Part shown: piece by piece, positions 10,361 through 27,900 of the stretch
How the letters are laid out: every line of letters starts with the position of its first letter
Numbering within the stretch: position 1 is the first letter of the stretch
Assembly: GCA_036897485.1 (NCBI GenBank)
Contig: JAYMTF010000270.1
Location: 1 to 41,642, forward strand
Reading direction: 5' to 3'
DNA: 41,642 bases
Source: Pelargonium nanum
Lineage: Eukaryota > Streptophyta > Magnoliopsida > Geraniales > Geraniaceae
Notes under the pieces: model-generated
What the model saw: the letters and a program-made list of their open reading frames with translations, nothing else
What the model was told of the DNA's origin: nothing
Databases searched by the model: none
Program-made: the position numbers and the translations under genes

Positions 10361-13300
10361 TCACCACCTGTTTTTCGGTGGTTTGACCTTGTAAATACGA
10401 ACTATCCAGTTCGACGTCGTGAATGCTTCTTCCAAGTACTCGAGTTTGATGTCCTTGTTCCCGATTTCAACCCCTCTTGCACGATCAAACCTGCAATCAC
10501 AAAAGATCATTGAGAAACCGTAGCAAAGTCTCTGCCATGAACATTGGACTTAAGACCATCGTGATTGACCAGAACTGCAACTAGTTTTGCATTTGTGCAT
10601 AGAACTTAGGGCTGGCAATTTGGGTCCTGACACGACACAAATTTATGTAGGTATGGATTCAGCTTGATCGGATTGGCGTCGAGTAGCTCAACTTGTTTAA
10701 TAACCAGGACGTGTTTGTGTCGAACTGTACAACCTGCAGGGGTGCAGAGTTGGATTGTTCGAGTTCGGTATGAGAAGACTTAACCCGAACCCGAACCCGA
10801 TCCGAATAGGGTGTGGGTTTCAAGTTCTGCGTGTAAAATCTATTTATGCCACCACCGCATAAATGAGGATCAGGTTTTGTGTGCTTGCTGGTTCGGGTCC
10901 AAATAGCAAACTCTATGTGTATTCGCTGATGAATGCACAAACTTTCACGAGGCAAATGTATTTTCAACATTCATGTTTTTATATAGTATACATGTGCATG
11001 TATTACATACATCTATAAAGAGCACGGAACCGAAAACAGTTAATCAACAGAAAGGACGGCAAAATATGAACTTACCCTCCAGGCTGGCCATATTCTGTTT
11101 GCAGCTCTCCAAACCGATAATAACATAGCTTGTACCTAAACAACAAATAAACAAGAAAACAAAACTTGTTCACAAAATTACAGTATGCTCACAGATAATG
11201 GCGTACAATAGATTAGATGCTTTTGAGAATTTCCAACAATTTGATCGATGACAAAAGTGCCAAGGACCTATCTAATTCTAAAACTTACAATGCGCAGACA
11301 CCCTTACCTGTGCTCAATACGTATCCAACACTTGGACACTTTTCGGATATGTGTCGGACACTTGATTTTCCATGTTCTCAATGTTTTTAATATTTTTTTA
11401 AGTGGACACGTGTCCAACACCTAACGTGCCCCCCATTTTTTTCCTCTAAAAATCAATCGATTGAACGTGTCCAACACTCTAAAATCCACTGACGAGCATG
11501 ACTTTATGTGACATATGCAATTATATAAATGACCATTTATTGCGTATTTGTAGCGTATCGTGTCTATGATTTTATAATTAAAAAATAGTGTGCCGTGTCC
11601 CATATCTTGTAACCATGCCTATGCAACATAGTCTAAAACTAACCACATGGTCCACACAATTGGAAGTATTCTGTGAGGTAATGGCATATCGAGGTTTAAA
11701 TTCAGGAACATTAAAGCGTGCAAAAGCACAAGTGCGCAGATAATTACATAACAAGACACTTACATGAGACAGTTCAACATCTTCGGCGATGCACCTTTGT
11801 CAACACGATATTCACCATTAACCCCCATGTAGTCAGATTCCTTGATAACTGGAAAAACACCGCCTCCAATTCTCACCATCCACAGAAACCTAGCACAAAA
11901 GAAGTTGTAAATAAGATGAAACCATAATGATGGTAAGCAAAACAGAAATCCACTCAAACAAAAGGATCTACTAAACAGTAGATTTAGCTAGAAAACTAGT
12001 GTTGATTCCACCTGGATACGAAAAACATTGCCACTGTAGCAGTTTAAAGCATAGGTACATTTAAATTTAATAAAAAAATATTTTGCGAGAAGGCCAAAAC
12101 ATATATGGTACATGAAGAGCTCTATGGCTTAGTTTTTCTTCAAAACAAAAATACTGCTTAACTAGTTAACTATTAGGATCATAGCCAAATGTAAGTAATG
12201 AAACCAAACTTGCGCATAACAAGTTTATCAAGTAAATCAATAAATTAAAACGAATGAGACATTAGTCTAGACACAAAAACTAGCCATGGTCAATGTGAAA
12301 CAATCTCATTTACCAGAGAACGCCCATTAAAGTTTATTAAGCAAACAGACCAAAGAAGCTGTTTGATGATTTAATTAGAATAGCTCAACGAATTGTTTAC
12401 AGTCTCAACAGATAGAACAGCACTTCATAAATGGCATAAAACTCACAGAAAACATGTTCATTTTAGAAAGAAACTAATGCTTTTGTACGGCATCACGTGT
12501 AGACGTGTAGTACAGAAAATAAATAAACACCGCTTCACAATGCATGACATTTAAGAAATCATAATTGCAATCATAAACTCATTCAGCCTTACTTGTTGAT
12601 ATCATCGGAAGAATAACCCGTAACACCACCAAAAACAACCAAGACATAGCCCACATCCAGTGATCTCATTATCTCATAGGCCTCGTCCTCATAAGATGCC
12701 ATTGCACGCCCAACAGTTGCAATGTGAGTATTGTTCCAAGTGTTATTGTCAACAATGACAGTTCTGTTTCCCATGGCAGTGATCTGGTACCCATAATCCC
12801 ACCACGACATCACCTTAGCATCTTGAGGAGTATTCTGCCGAAGCCAAAAGTATGCCTCGCGGTAATCATCAAAGATGATCTTGTTGCCATGAGCGCCCCT
12901 TGCAGCCAAGACGATTGAAGGAGACGAGTATGCCTCAGATGTGACCCAGGTACAATGAGAAGCGTACTTACTAAGCAAGTAGAAAGCACCAAGAAGCAAG
13001 GCAATAGCACCATTTCGTTGAAATGGTTGGGATTGATCAAGAGCAGCCTGTTTGAGTAACAAACATTAATAAGCAACAAAAAAGAAAAGAACCTAATGAT
13101 AAAAATTGCATGTTTCAAATCCAATTCTGCCTACATATATTCCGCTTAAAAAAACTATGCATTAATTGTAAGAGCTGCTAGTTTAGATTTTCCGTACTTT
13201 TGTAGCTGTTCAATATGCAAAAGGATCTCACCTTAGATGAAGCTTTTGAACCACCAGTTCCTTTTCCAGAACCAGTCTGAGCAACCTTGCCCTTTGCCCT

Positions 13301-15389
13301 TGCCACCTGGGTCAAATTCTTTATAGTGGCAGAAACAGCAATAGCACTAATAAGGCATACTGCAGGCGTGGCCACGAGAATCAACCGAACCATGACACCA
13401 GCAAAATACATGCTCGTGAGACCATACATAACAATAAATATCGTGGCATCTGTCAACCTCTTGAAGCAGAAATAGAGACCAGCGGGGAAAAGGAAAAGAA
13501 GAATGTGGAAATCAAACATGAAAGACGACCAAGCTGTTGGTTGATGCTCAGAGACAGATGCAATAATTGGAATATGATCCTTGGCATATGTTGGATCCAG
13601 CAGGGAATAGAACCGGCCGGTCCATGGAGAGATGTATCCAGATGCAGAGCCAATTCCCAGAGCAACAGCACCCACACCGACTGCAGTGGTCACAGTGATC
13701 CTCAGAAAGGCTTGAAACAATTTTGTGTCGCTTAGCATGTGCTTGACCCAATCCAAGAAATAGAAAACCTATACAAATAACAAATAACAAATAGTAAAAG
13801 TTAAAATGCTTTACATCTTTCTGTGCTAACCAAATCAATGGAAACAATATAGCCTGAAAAGTTAATATTCCCTCGGGTGAAATAAATCTACGATGGACAC
13901 AACTAACATAAATCATCGTAAATGCCCCAAGTGGTTCTAAAATTCAAAAAGTTAAAAATTGAGTTTTTACATCGAAAAAATAAAACTTTACAACAAAATT
14001 GAATTGACACTAATAATTATGTGGGAGATAACATTATACTGCCGTTTTAAGTTCAATCACACATATCATTAAATTAAGTGAAAGGACCAATCACCTAAGT
14101 AACCTTATTTAATTACACTTTTCTTGTTGGATAACTAAATGTGAGTAAATTCTAACTCACTTGGAAATGATGAAAAGGGTGCAACTGGAAAATATTGTGT
14201 ATTTTTCCATATATTATAGAATGACAATAATTTGAAACAATCTCTCCCTTCTACATCAACACTTATTTTGGAATGAGATTGAGATTCTCATTCGGTCTTT
14301 TTGGTTGTGAGAATGACTTTGGAAGGAGAATCTCATTCTCATTCTAATTCTTGATTCTCATTCCCATCCCCTTTTTAAAAATCCAAATGCTACCTAAATC
14401 ATTGAAATTCACAACAATCAAGCACAATGTGATAAAGTCAGCAACTTTTACACAAATCCAACAGAGAAAAGGACAGTAAGCGAAACCTGCATCAGAAAGA
14501 ACACGCCCATAGCAGCCATGTGCTCTCCGGACTGCACATGCTGAAAACCCACAAACCGAATCTGCATTGCAAGCAACATGCCCACAACATACATACAATT
14601 ATACGCAATATAAAGCCTCATCGAGTACCTCCCCGTGATCAAAAGCACCAAAACATAAAGTGGCACTAAATTGATAATAAACACATAGCCTCCCCAAGCC
14701 GAGACCATATAGAAGTACCCGAAAGCCGAGGCCAACGACCACGCCAGCGAGCCCGTGTTCACCGCCTTCACGAACAAGTAAAACGTGAGCAACAGCGCGA
14801 AAATGGCCACTCCCTCGTTGTCGTAGGACCCGGCAACCGACCGGGAAATGTACCCTGGGCAAATGGCGATCAGAGCCGCCGCCACGAGCCCGGCTCCGGT
14901 GTCCCAAATCTCTTTACCGAAGAAGTAAGCCACGAGAGTGGTGTTGGAGGCAAAAAACGGAGCCGTCAAGACACAGACCTCGCGGATGTGAACCGCGAAT
15001 CGGAGAAAATGGAGAGCCCAGTAGATTATCGCCGCCGTGACCATGAGGCCTGGGTAGAGGGTCCCGCCGATGATCCGGCCGAGAGGGTACCAGCTCTCGG
15101 AGTCGAACCAGTTCCAGAATTCATAGAACCCTTTCTCGGTGAGGAACAGAGTGGTTCGGTAATTGAAATAGGGATCGAATTCGTGGATCATGGACTCGTA
15201 TCGCAGGACGCTGAAGAGGCGAGTGATGAAGGCGAGAATGTAGACGAGACCGAGGATCGAGACGCGAATCAGGAGCTCCTGCTGCTTGGTTTTGAGCTTT
15301 AGGGTTTTGATCGAGAAGTTGCTGAGCAGATCCGATTTGAAGCTCGGGGTCTGGACGGATCCAGATTTCTTGTCGCTGACTTCGACCAT
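10361..15389 (-). CDS. STT3B: Oligosaccharyltransferase catalytic subunit STT3B
   Basis: Six exons in coding order: 15389-14487, 13768-13232, 13047-12593, 11889-11764, 11135-11076 and 10490-10361. All introns are GT-AG and the product is 736 aa, close to the plant STT3B length. STT3 transfers the lipid-linked glycan to Asn in N-X-S/T sequons in the ER lumen and is the catalytic subunit of the OST complex. Visible hallmarks are EFDPYFNYR (acidic motif, D72), AGSYDNEG (D190/E192), SVSEHQP (372-378), the signature WWDYG (562-566) and the conserved glycosylated stretch DNNTWNNTH just after it. Many hydrophobic segments fill the first 470 residues. The end reads KVKPPKNRW. The N-terminal sequence is that of the plant STT3B type; the A/B label comes from remembered family sequence and is less certain than the family. 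The ATG at 15389 opens the only suitable frame. Confidence 0.95.
10607..10915. mobile_element. hAT-like non-autonomous element in STT3B intron 5
   Basis: It starts TAGGGCTGGCAATTTGGG, and its right end, read on the other strand, is TAGAGTTTGCTATTTGG: about 14 of 20 end bases match as an inverted repeat. The interior contains a short CCCGAA microsatellite-like run. No clean 8-bp target duplication was found, so the ends may be decayed. Confidence 0.45.
11290..11620. repeat. Dispersed repeat in STT3B intron 4 (GTGTCC/GGACAC-rich)
   Basis: Dense words such as GTATCCAACACTTGGACAC and GGACACGTGTCC resemble a widely dispersed plant repeat built of CGTGTC/GACACG words. It lies inside intron 4 (11136-11763). 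The class is unknown and no defined ends were found. Confidence 0.35.
14268..14394. mobile_element. Second Tourist-like MITE, in STT3B intron 1
   Basis: It shares the GGAATGAGATT/CTCATTCC interior with the element at 9041-9188 and ends AAATCCAAATGCTACC followed by TAA, the usual PIF/Harbinger target. The left terminus is not preserved in recognisable form, so this copy is partial. Confidence 0.55.
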
Positions 15390-15692
15390 GATTGGGGGCT
15401 GAGAAAATTGCTGAGAAAAATGGAGGGATTTTTGGTAAAGTTAGAGGATTTCCATGTGGGAATTTTCTCGGGAAAATGAGAGTGTTCTTGGGAGGTGGGT
15501 TTATGAGGAGATGATCAAAACTGAAAGAACTGAAAAAACCCTAGACGAAGAAGAAGAAGTAGTGAGAGAAGAGAGAGTGTAAATCAGTTGAGATCAGCTC
15601 AAACTAGACGATCCGGTGAAAAGTCAAGACCCGTTTGGGTGTGGGCGGGTCTCTTTAAGACCCATTGGAGTTTATCCAAACTTAACCCAAAG

Positions 15693-15898
15693 TAGAGGTG
15701 ACAAAAGTTCGGTTCGGGTTAGTGTCTTGTTCGGATTTTAGACATTAAATGCACTTCTTTGCGGGTATACCCGACCCAAAAATTTTATAATTTACTTGAC
15801 TCGATTTTTTTTGGGTTGATTAATTCAAACTCAAATTCGACCGAAATGGGTTGAGTTTTGGAGCACCCCGTGGATAGGGTACTCTTTTGCCAACTCTA
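15693..15898. mobile_element. hAT-type MITE with perfect 8-bp target duplication
   Basis: The ends are TAGAGGTGACAAAAGT on the left and, on the other strand, TAGAGTTGGCAAAAGAGT, an inverted repeat with about four mismatches. The flanks are identical: ACCCAAAG at 15685-15692 and at 15899-15906, the 8-bp duplication expected of hAT transposition. It is 206 bp with no coding capacity. It sits about 300 bp upstream of the STT3B start codon. The intact duplication points to a younger insertion than the other copies. Confidence 0.88.
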
Positions 15899-16151
15899 AC
15901 CCAAAGCTTGCAATTCGGGTTTCAAATCAGTATTACGGGTTCTCGTTAGAAAGGCTTAATTTAAGCCAGGCCCGAAAGAGATGTGAGTTATGGATTTTTG
16001 ATCGGGTTTCGTAACTGACGTGCAAAATGTGCGGGCAAGTTGCCCGACCCGACCCAAAAGCAATCGGGTCTATTTTATGCAACCTTAACACAATAAACGT
16101 GAATCGAATTTTTGGTACCCGCAAGTTTCCAAATTGTAATTTTTAAGTTTA

Positions 16152-16404
16152 TAGGTGGTAATTCGAGTCTTGGGTTGAGTTTTTGGTATCATGCTAAAAA
16201 GGCTCAACCCAAATTCAAACCAAAATGTGCACGGGTTTTACGGAAAAAAATGTGAAGATTTTCTTAACACTCAAAATTTTCAAGGAACACACAACTTGAA
16301 CCTGACCCATCATGAGGTTCGGTCCATTTTATGTGACCCAACTTCGCAACTTTTTGGGTTGGATTTCATGTGTTAGTGGGTTCGGGTCCAAACTACCAGT
16401 CTTA
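16152..16404. mobile_element. Diverged hAT-like element
   Basis: It begins TAGGTGGTAATTCGAG and ends, on the other strand, TAAGACTGGTAGTTTGG. The interior shares TCGGGT/ACCCAA words with the element at 15693-15898. Target duplications are not recognisable. A further start-like end, TAAAGCTGGTAATTTGAAC, follows near 16416, suggesting nested or adjacent insertions. Confidence 0.45.
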
Positions 16405-17295
16405 TATAAGCGTGAGTAAAGCTGGTAATTTGAACTTGTACCCGCTAAAACTCGAAATCTTATTCGTATTTTAATGGGTTCATAAAATATAAGCGATAAG
16501 ATATGGGGTTGTAAGAACTCACATAAACTAACACACTTTACATGCAAAAATCAAATTTGATTCGAAACTCACAACTCGTATCTCTTTTAGATTAGGTATT
16601 TTCCAACCCAAACCTATATAATTAGTTCAAGATCCCTGAATTTTCATGTATAAGTATATCGTTTCCACAACTCAATTATGAGAGCCCTCCGCCTCTCCAA
16701 TAATATCACATGTCACATGGTCACAACGAGAGCCATAACCTCACCAAAACTCTTGCACACTACGTGATCACAAGGAGAGACCCCGCATCTCCAATCTTCC
16801 CACCTACAAGGCCCGAGCAATAACCACACTCAAAACATGGCCACACGAAGGACGAATTCCACCCTCAATAAATGCCACCAAGGTTGCACATTTGATTCTT
16901 TGAAGTGTTTTTGTAACCTTGCCGTTTTTCAAACTAGTCGTTTGAACGTTGCACGTAATAGTAAGGATCTTATGAATTCCAACATTTATACATCACGATA
17001 CTTGACGGGGCACACAAAGGTCCCGAATTCACTTGACATCAACACACAGCACTCCCAGGAGGTTAGAATTCAAGCTCACAACAAGCCTCATGCATAAACT
17101 TCACACCATCAACAACCAATCACATATTGCCACATCATATATATTTTTATAAGTACAAACAACTCTATCATTAAGAAAAACATGACTTTATTGTATTTCA
17201 ATTTCCTAGTTAAGATTTTTATCTCACGCACGAAACAATGACCCTAAACAAAACTTAAGATGATTTATGTTTAACGGTGTGTTATCCATACCAAA

Positions 17296-17515
17296 GGCCC
17301 ATTTAGAAGGGCCCATATAATGCCCATATTCAAACACTTTTGACTTTTGAGTCCACACCAATACGGGCCTTGGTAAAGGCCCATTTAGAAGGAGCCCATA
17401 TAAGGCCCATATTCAAACCCCAGTTTTGACTTTTGAGTCCACACCAAAACTGGGCCTTGGAAAAAGGCCCATTTAGAGGGCCCATATAAGGCCCATATCC
17501 AAATCCCATAGAACC
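17296..17515 (+). promoter_or_regulatory. Tandemly repeated site II (TGGGCY) promoter block
   Basis: Three copies of a unit beginning GGCCCATTTAGAAGG or close to it start at 17296, 17378 and 17466 (periods 82 and 88 bp). The units share GGCCCATAT and TTTTGACTTTTGAGTCCAC; the third copy is shorter. I count nine RGCCCA/TGGGCY hexamers in about 220 bp. TGGGCY site II boxes bind TCP factors and are known to be common in promoters of nuclear genes for mitochondrial proteins. The block ends about 80 bp before the succinyl-CoA ligase start codon, so it is probably that gene's proximal promoter. Control by TCP factors is inference. Confidence 0.7.
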
Positions 17516-17590
17516 TCTCTGAAAGACCGAACCCTCCACTTTCCTTCCAACTTTTCAGATTCGATCGAGAGAGAGAGAGAGGCAGAGACG

Positions 17591-23409
<5,819 letters not shown>

Positions 23410-23620
23410 TTTTGGCAAGTTACAACCTGATTTCAGACTCAACCGTACATTATCTTCTTTTTTGTTTTCCATAAAAGAAAAAAGTTTATACACATTTTCA
23501 AGGCACTGTGAAGTGCAAGTGCCGATACCCGTCTTTATTCTTTGTTAATTGTCATGGAATTTGTTCCTTTAAAGTTTGGGTCTCTCCCTCTCATATGAGC
23601 ATTGCAAATTGAAACCACCC

Positions 23621-23790
23621 AAGAGCTGACAATTTCGGTTTCTGTTTGGATTCTTCGTGCTTAATCCGAATCCGGCCCGAAAATTGATCGGGTCTATCTT
23701 TATGCAATCTGAATCCGCGAAACGTGGATTGAATTTTTGGTGGCCCGAGGATAGGTTGATATAGTAACCTAAAGTTTAGTCATATGTTTG
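23621..23790. repeat. hAT-like family fragment
   Basis: The left end AGAGCTGACAATTTCGG matches the family termini seen at 10607 and 15693. The interior shares several words with 16040-16120 in the same orientation. No right terminus or target duplication is recognised. Confidence 0.4.
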
Positions 23791-24179
23791 AGATCTCTGC
23801 ATGAATAATTGAATGCGATGAAAAGTAGGCAGGGACTTTTAGTAAAGGTAATTTTCTTTGGTAGGCATGGACTTGATTTTATAATAAAAACATGGTCCTA
23901 AAATTGAATATTGATCCAAACTAAAAATTTGAGTACCAAATTCTGTGAAAAGTGATACGCAGCATTGATGAGTGGACGTGGATCGCTCTTCTATCTTTGA
24001 CAAGGATGGCTTCTTTTAATGGTATTGACGAAGAAAGTGTGTTCAGGTTTTTCTAGAAGGCCTTTAAACATACGTAGTCGGAAAGACTTGGCACAACTTA
24101 ACCCCAAAAATTGAGTGGTGAGTTTGAGTCTTCAATTTTTACGTGTAGAATGTTTAGACTGCTCAACGCAATTTAAAAA

Positions 24180-24599
24180 TTGAACAGATTTGTCTTATAC
24201 AATGCCGTATAGTTTGGTAATGTATGTTGTGGTACGAGATGATATTAGCATATTTAGATTCACACATTTTGTAGTCGTGTCGTATTTGTGTGCTGAAGAA
24301 TCCAACACTTTTGGTAATTGTGTAATGTTCACGTTGTGTCTCCAAAACACATAAGCACGATTAACTAATCGTGTTGTGACACACTTAATAGTATAATTGC
24401 GCATTAGTCTCAACAATGTGCCCAAGATGTGTATAATGTGTTTGTGTCAACATGACTCATTTAGCTATTGCGTTTAACGTGTCGCATTCGTGTACAACCC
24501 TTCAACACTAACGTGTTGTGTCCGTGGTGGGTCGTGCAACAACAATCAACTTTTAGTACGACGCGAACATGACATGCATGCACGAATTGCAAGCTCTTA
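24180..24599. repeat. GTGTCG-rich element fragment
   Basis: Repeated CGTGTTGTG/ACACGT words end in CACGAATTGCAAGCTCTTA, which on the other strand resembles the TAGAGCTTGCAATTCGTG start of a common plant hAT-like non-autonomous family. The left boundary is unclear. Confidence 0.35.
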
Positions 24600-24957
24600 A
24601 CCTACAGATGATGAAGCAATATATATATTTTAATCTGTTGAGCCCAAAAAAAGTTCTCTGAAACCCAAATATCTTCCAAACCGGCTTTTACCCATGAATT
24701 ATGAAAGTAGATTCTCAATGAGGCCATAGACACTTGCTTTTAACTTAAAAATCACCACAATTAGAATTTTTCTGCCCAACAAGAAACCAAGAAATCCCAC
24801 CATATGCCAAGAATTGTTATCACTACCTTTTTTTTCTATTTCCAATCTACTTTCAAATTTGCAGGTGAAATACAGGCAGAAACCGGCAATGGGAAGAACC
24901 GACTTAGTGAAAGAAGTCATCGTGTAGTACCTATTTTCGTTGAACTCTGATAAAATA

Positions 24958-27900
24958 TCACGATGATGGCGTTTGAATATTACCTTCACAGAATCTCCAC
25001 GATCCGTCGTCCTGCCTTCTCAGAACATACTGAATTTTGTATGTGCTGCAGTAAAATAAAAGCGAGGGAGCAAATGTCATTTTAAAAACATAAGGTAATC
25101 GTATTAGGAAATTTGGGGTAAAATATTTCTCCACCCCGGGACGTCCATTTCTTTAAGATACAATCCCTATACTTTACACCCCTATCAAAATTAGGGCACC
25201 GAACATTTTACCCGGAAATTTTTAACAAAATCTAGAAGGTATCAACAAAACAGTCTATAAACATGTGGTGCTTTTGTACTCTAGAAGTGAGAACTTTTTG
25301 TCACTTTATTTTATTCAAAATAGTGGAATAAAGTGCACAAAGCAACAATTTATTTTTCCTTTTAATGAGGCATATTTTGACCATACAAATTGAGCAAGAA
25401 TCCAAAATTAAGCATAAGATGTCTCACTTACCTGTAATAATTAGGGTTCTTTGGCTGCGTGTCATCAACAAGCTCTGCTGCTTCCTCTAAGTGAGCCTCG
25501 ATTTCAGCCATCTCGGCACCATTTCCGTCCGATAAAATTTCGGCACGCAGAATAGACAAATGCAGCAGAACAAATCTCCAAAAGCAGCTCTTGGCTTTTG
25601 CTGTATCAGCCAATGATTGCCACTGTAAAGCAGATAGAGAAATTTTAACATTTTTCTAAGAACCCGGGTGGCGTTAGGATCGAACTTGTGACTCCTTAGT
25701 CAACCTAGCTCTCATACCATGTAGAAGACCAAGTGAACTAAAAGTTTATTCCAATAGTTGAAGACCCCAATTCTAATTTCATACTAGTAAAATAGCAAAA
25801 CTTACTTGAACAAGCATTGATTCATCAAGGACTTCAGAGAGGACATCAGCTTGGTGGCCAGGCCCCAGAGCGTCCGCTTTGATGGCTTGCCATTGCTTAA
25901 CAAGGGCTTCAGCTTCTTCTGTAGGCATCGGCCTTCTATATACGTTTGTCATAGAGGATGATAGACTGGCAGTAAGGCATGAACTTTGTAAATTTCTGGC
26001 ATCCTTTTTCCCAAAAGGCATCTGAACCACTGACAATAGTTTCAGGAGTTTGCCAACAATACCTCTTCCACTCACAGAAGCAGGATGTACACCATAATCT
26101 CCGTATGAGTCTGATTTGAAGGAATAAGAAGTTCTTATATTTGGTTTATTGGTCGGTTTAAATGTCATAAAGACAATGCATCCCAGTACGGTAACAAAGA
26201 CAGTCCTTCCAACTACATCTTTTAGAAGCAACCAGCATTCCCAAACCTTGTTGTGGCGTACACCAAGGCTCCGTTTCAACTGACCAGTTTGTGTATTGTT
26301 AACATTACTTGAAATGCTATCCTTGCTTGATAACAGTGGGTTTTTCAAATCAGCTGGAGCTAATGGTTTAACAGCTGATCCAAGATGTCTAGCAGAGTTC
26401 ATGTACGAAAGAGGTTCTTCAAAATCTCTATGCTCGGATACATGAATAGTAGAAAGTGACCTGTGACTAACACTAGGGCTATTTTGTTGAAAGCCTTGCC
26501 TTTGTTTGCTCCCGGGAATTTTCTTTTCTTTACCAAAAAATTTTACCTGCACATATGGTACATCTGTAAATAGTTTTCCTGTTGAAACTGAAACCTCTCT
26601 CTCTATATGTGCGTGTGCGCATTTAAGTTTCATATAATGAATCTTACCAGAGAGGGAGAACAATCACGTGTATCTGAAAACGCGGCAAGAACAGCATCCT
26701 TCAGCCATGTTTCCTGATAAATTACAGCATGTAGTCTGATGTGAGAAATTAACTACCTTCAAGAGAAGCATGAAGTTTGTAGTAACAGTAAGATTTTGAA
26801 AAAGTAGCATTAATTCAAATACAGTCCAATCTACGCCATGTTTATCAACTGAAACAAGCAGTGACCAAACACACACAACCTACGGTTATATGCAAGTAAA
26901 TGGCAGCAATAGAAAGGCTGCATATTAAGTAAGTGCTATTCTATTCCATACACAAAAATTGTTGGTTGAGTTCTTTTTTTTTTCTTTTTTTTTTTTTGTA
27001 ATTATCTGAGGGCTGATAATTCTGAATACCACAAAATGGAATCCAAGTCACATGCGAATAAGGCGTGCTATGTGAAACTAATAGTTTGAAGTTAAGTTCA
27101 AACTTTCCCTCAAGAAAAGGATCTACCATTAATTGGTTCAGTTGAATGTCTTGCAGAGAAATAATATCAAAATTCCTCTCAATTATAGAAAACATACCAA
27201 CAATGCACTCTTACTGGAAGCATCTCTTTCCTCTGTGGAGAATTTACTTAGTGAAGCAGAATTTGAATTAGTTTGGAGTTGCCGAAGCTTATCAACAGCC
27301 TCTGATTCACTACCCTGGCAACCAGGTACAAGTTTGTCTTGAGTATATAAATGGAGAAGAAAATGATATGACAAAATAAAACAAAATAACTAAATAAGGA
27401 TAGCAAAAAATACCTGCCCAAGAAGGAACAAGCAGAAAGCATCTTCAAATTTTAAATCAATACCTTCAGCTGCTGTTAAACATTCACATATAGTTCTTGC
27501 TTTGTTTATCTGCTCAACCATGTAAGAAAAATAAAATTAATAAGAATAAATTAAACAGACAACATTAATATCTTTTTCTTCTTATCCCACCCTCCACTCC
27601 ATCTCTAATATGATGGAGGGCAGACAAAAAGATGAAAAAGTAAATTCTACCTCTATCCTATGGTTTAAAAGGATAACAAAATTTAGCAGACCCATTACTA
27701 TGAAACTTCAAATAGGTTCTGAGACTTTGTTTTTTACTGAAGATGAGAAGAAATGAAAGAAAAGAAGCACAAAGTAACTAAACCGTGCCAGAAATTACCA
27801 AATCTGTTTGCTTGGTTGAAAATCCAACAGCTATGTGAGCTGTTAATGCACGATAGAAACAATTGAAATCGACTACAACCCTTTGATTTTGTGATTCAAG

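Larger units (their letters stand above)
15390..17295. other. Divergent spacer between STT3B and the succinyl-CoA ligase gene
   Basis: The STT3B 5' leader and promoter occupy roughly 15390-15640 (a GAAGAAGAAG run and a GA-rich tract lie near 15545-15585). From about 15690 to 16620 there is a cluster of hAT-type elements and fragments with ACCCGA/TCGGGT words. From 16620 to 17295 the sequence is AT-rich with no recognised feature; an 86-codon frame at 16837-17097 shows no family resemblance. Confidence 0.5.
23410..24957. other. Convergent spacer between the ligase and CDP1 genes
   Basis: It holds the 3' UTR of the succinyl-CoA ligase gene and then repeat-rich DNA. A fragment near 23621-23790 begins AGAGCTGACAATTTCGG and shares TTGATCGGGTCTAT and GAATTTTTGG words with the hAT-like cluster at 16000-16150. 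The stretch 24180-24599 ends GAATTGCAAGCTCTTA and carries ACACGTTGTG/GTGTCGCATTCGTG words of the same style. From 24600 to 24957 is probably CDP1 3' UTR. No coding exon is seen. Confidence 0.45.

Noticed and set aside
14599-14907. Alternative minus-strand frame rich in Gly and Arg within STT3B exon 1
   Set aside because: It is a frame-shifted shadow of the STT3B coding sequence.
16837-17097. 86-codon plus-strand frame in the STT3B/ligase spacer
   Set aside because: Low-complexity residue mix, no domain, and no exon neighbours.
25655-25775. Functional tRNA gene
   Set aside because: Box-like words are present, but no cloverleaf with a proper acceptor stem can be drawn. It is at best a SINE remnant.
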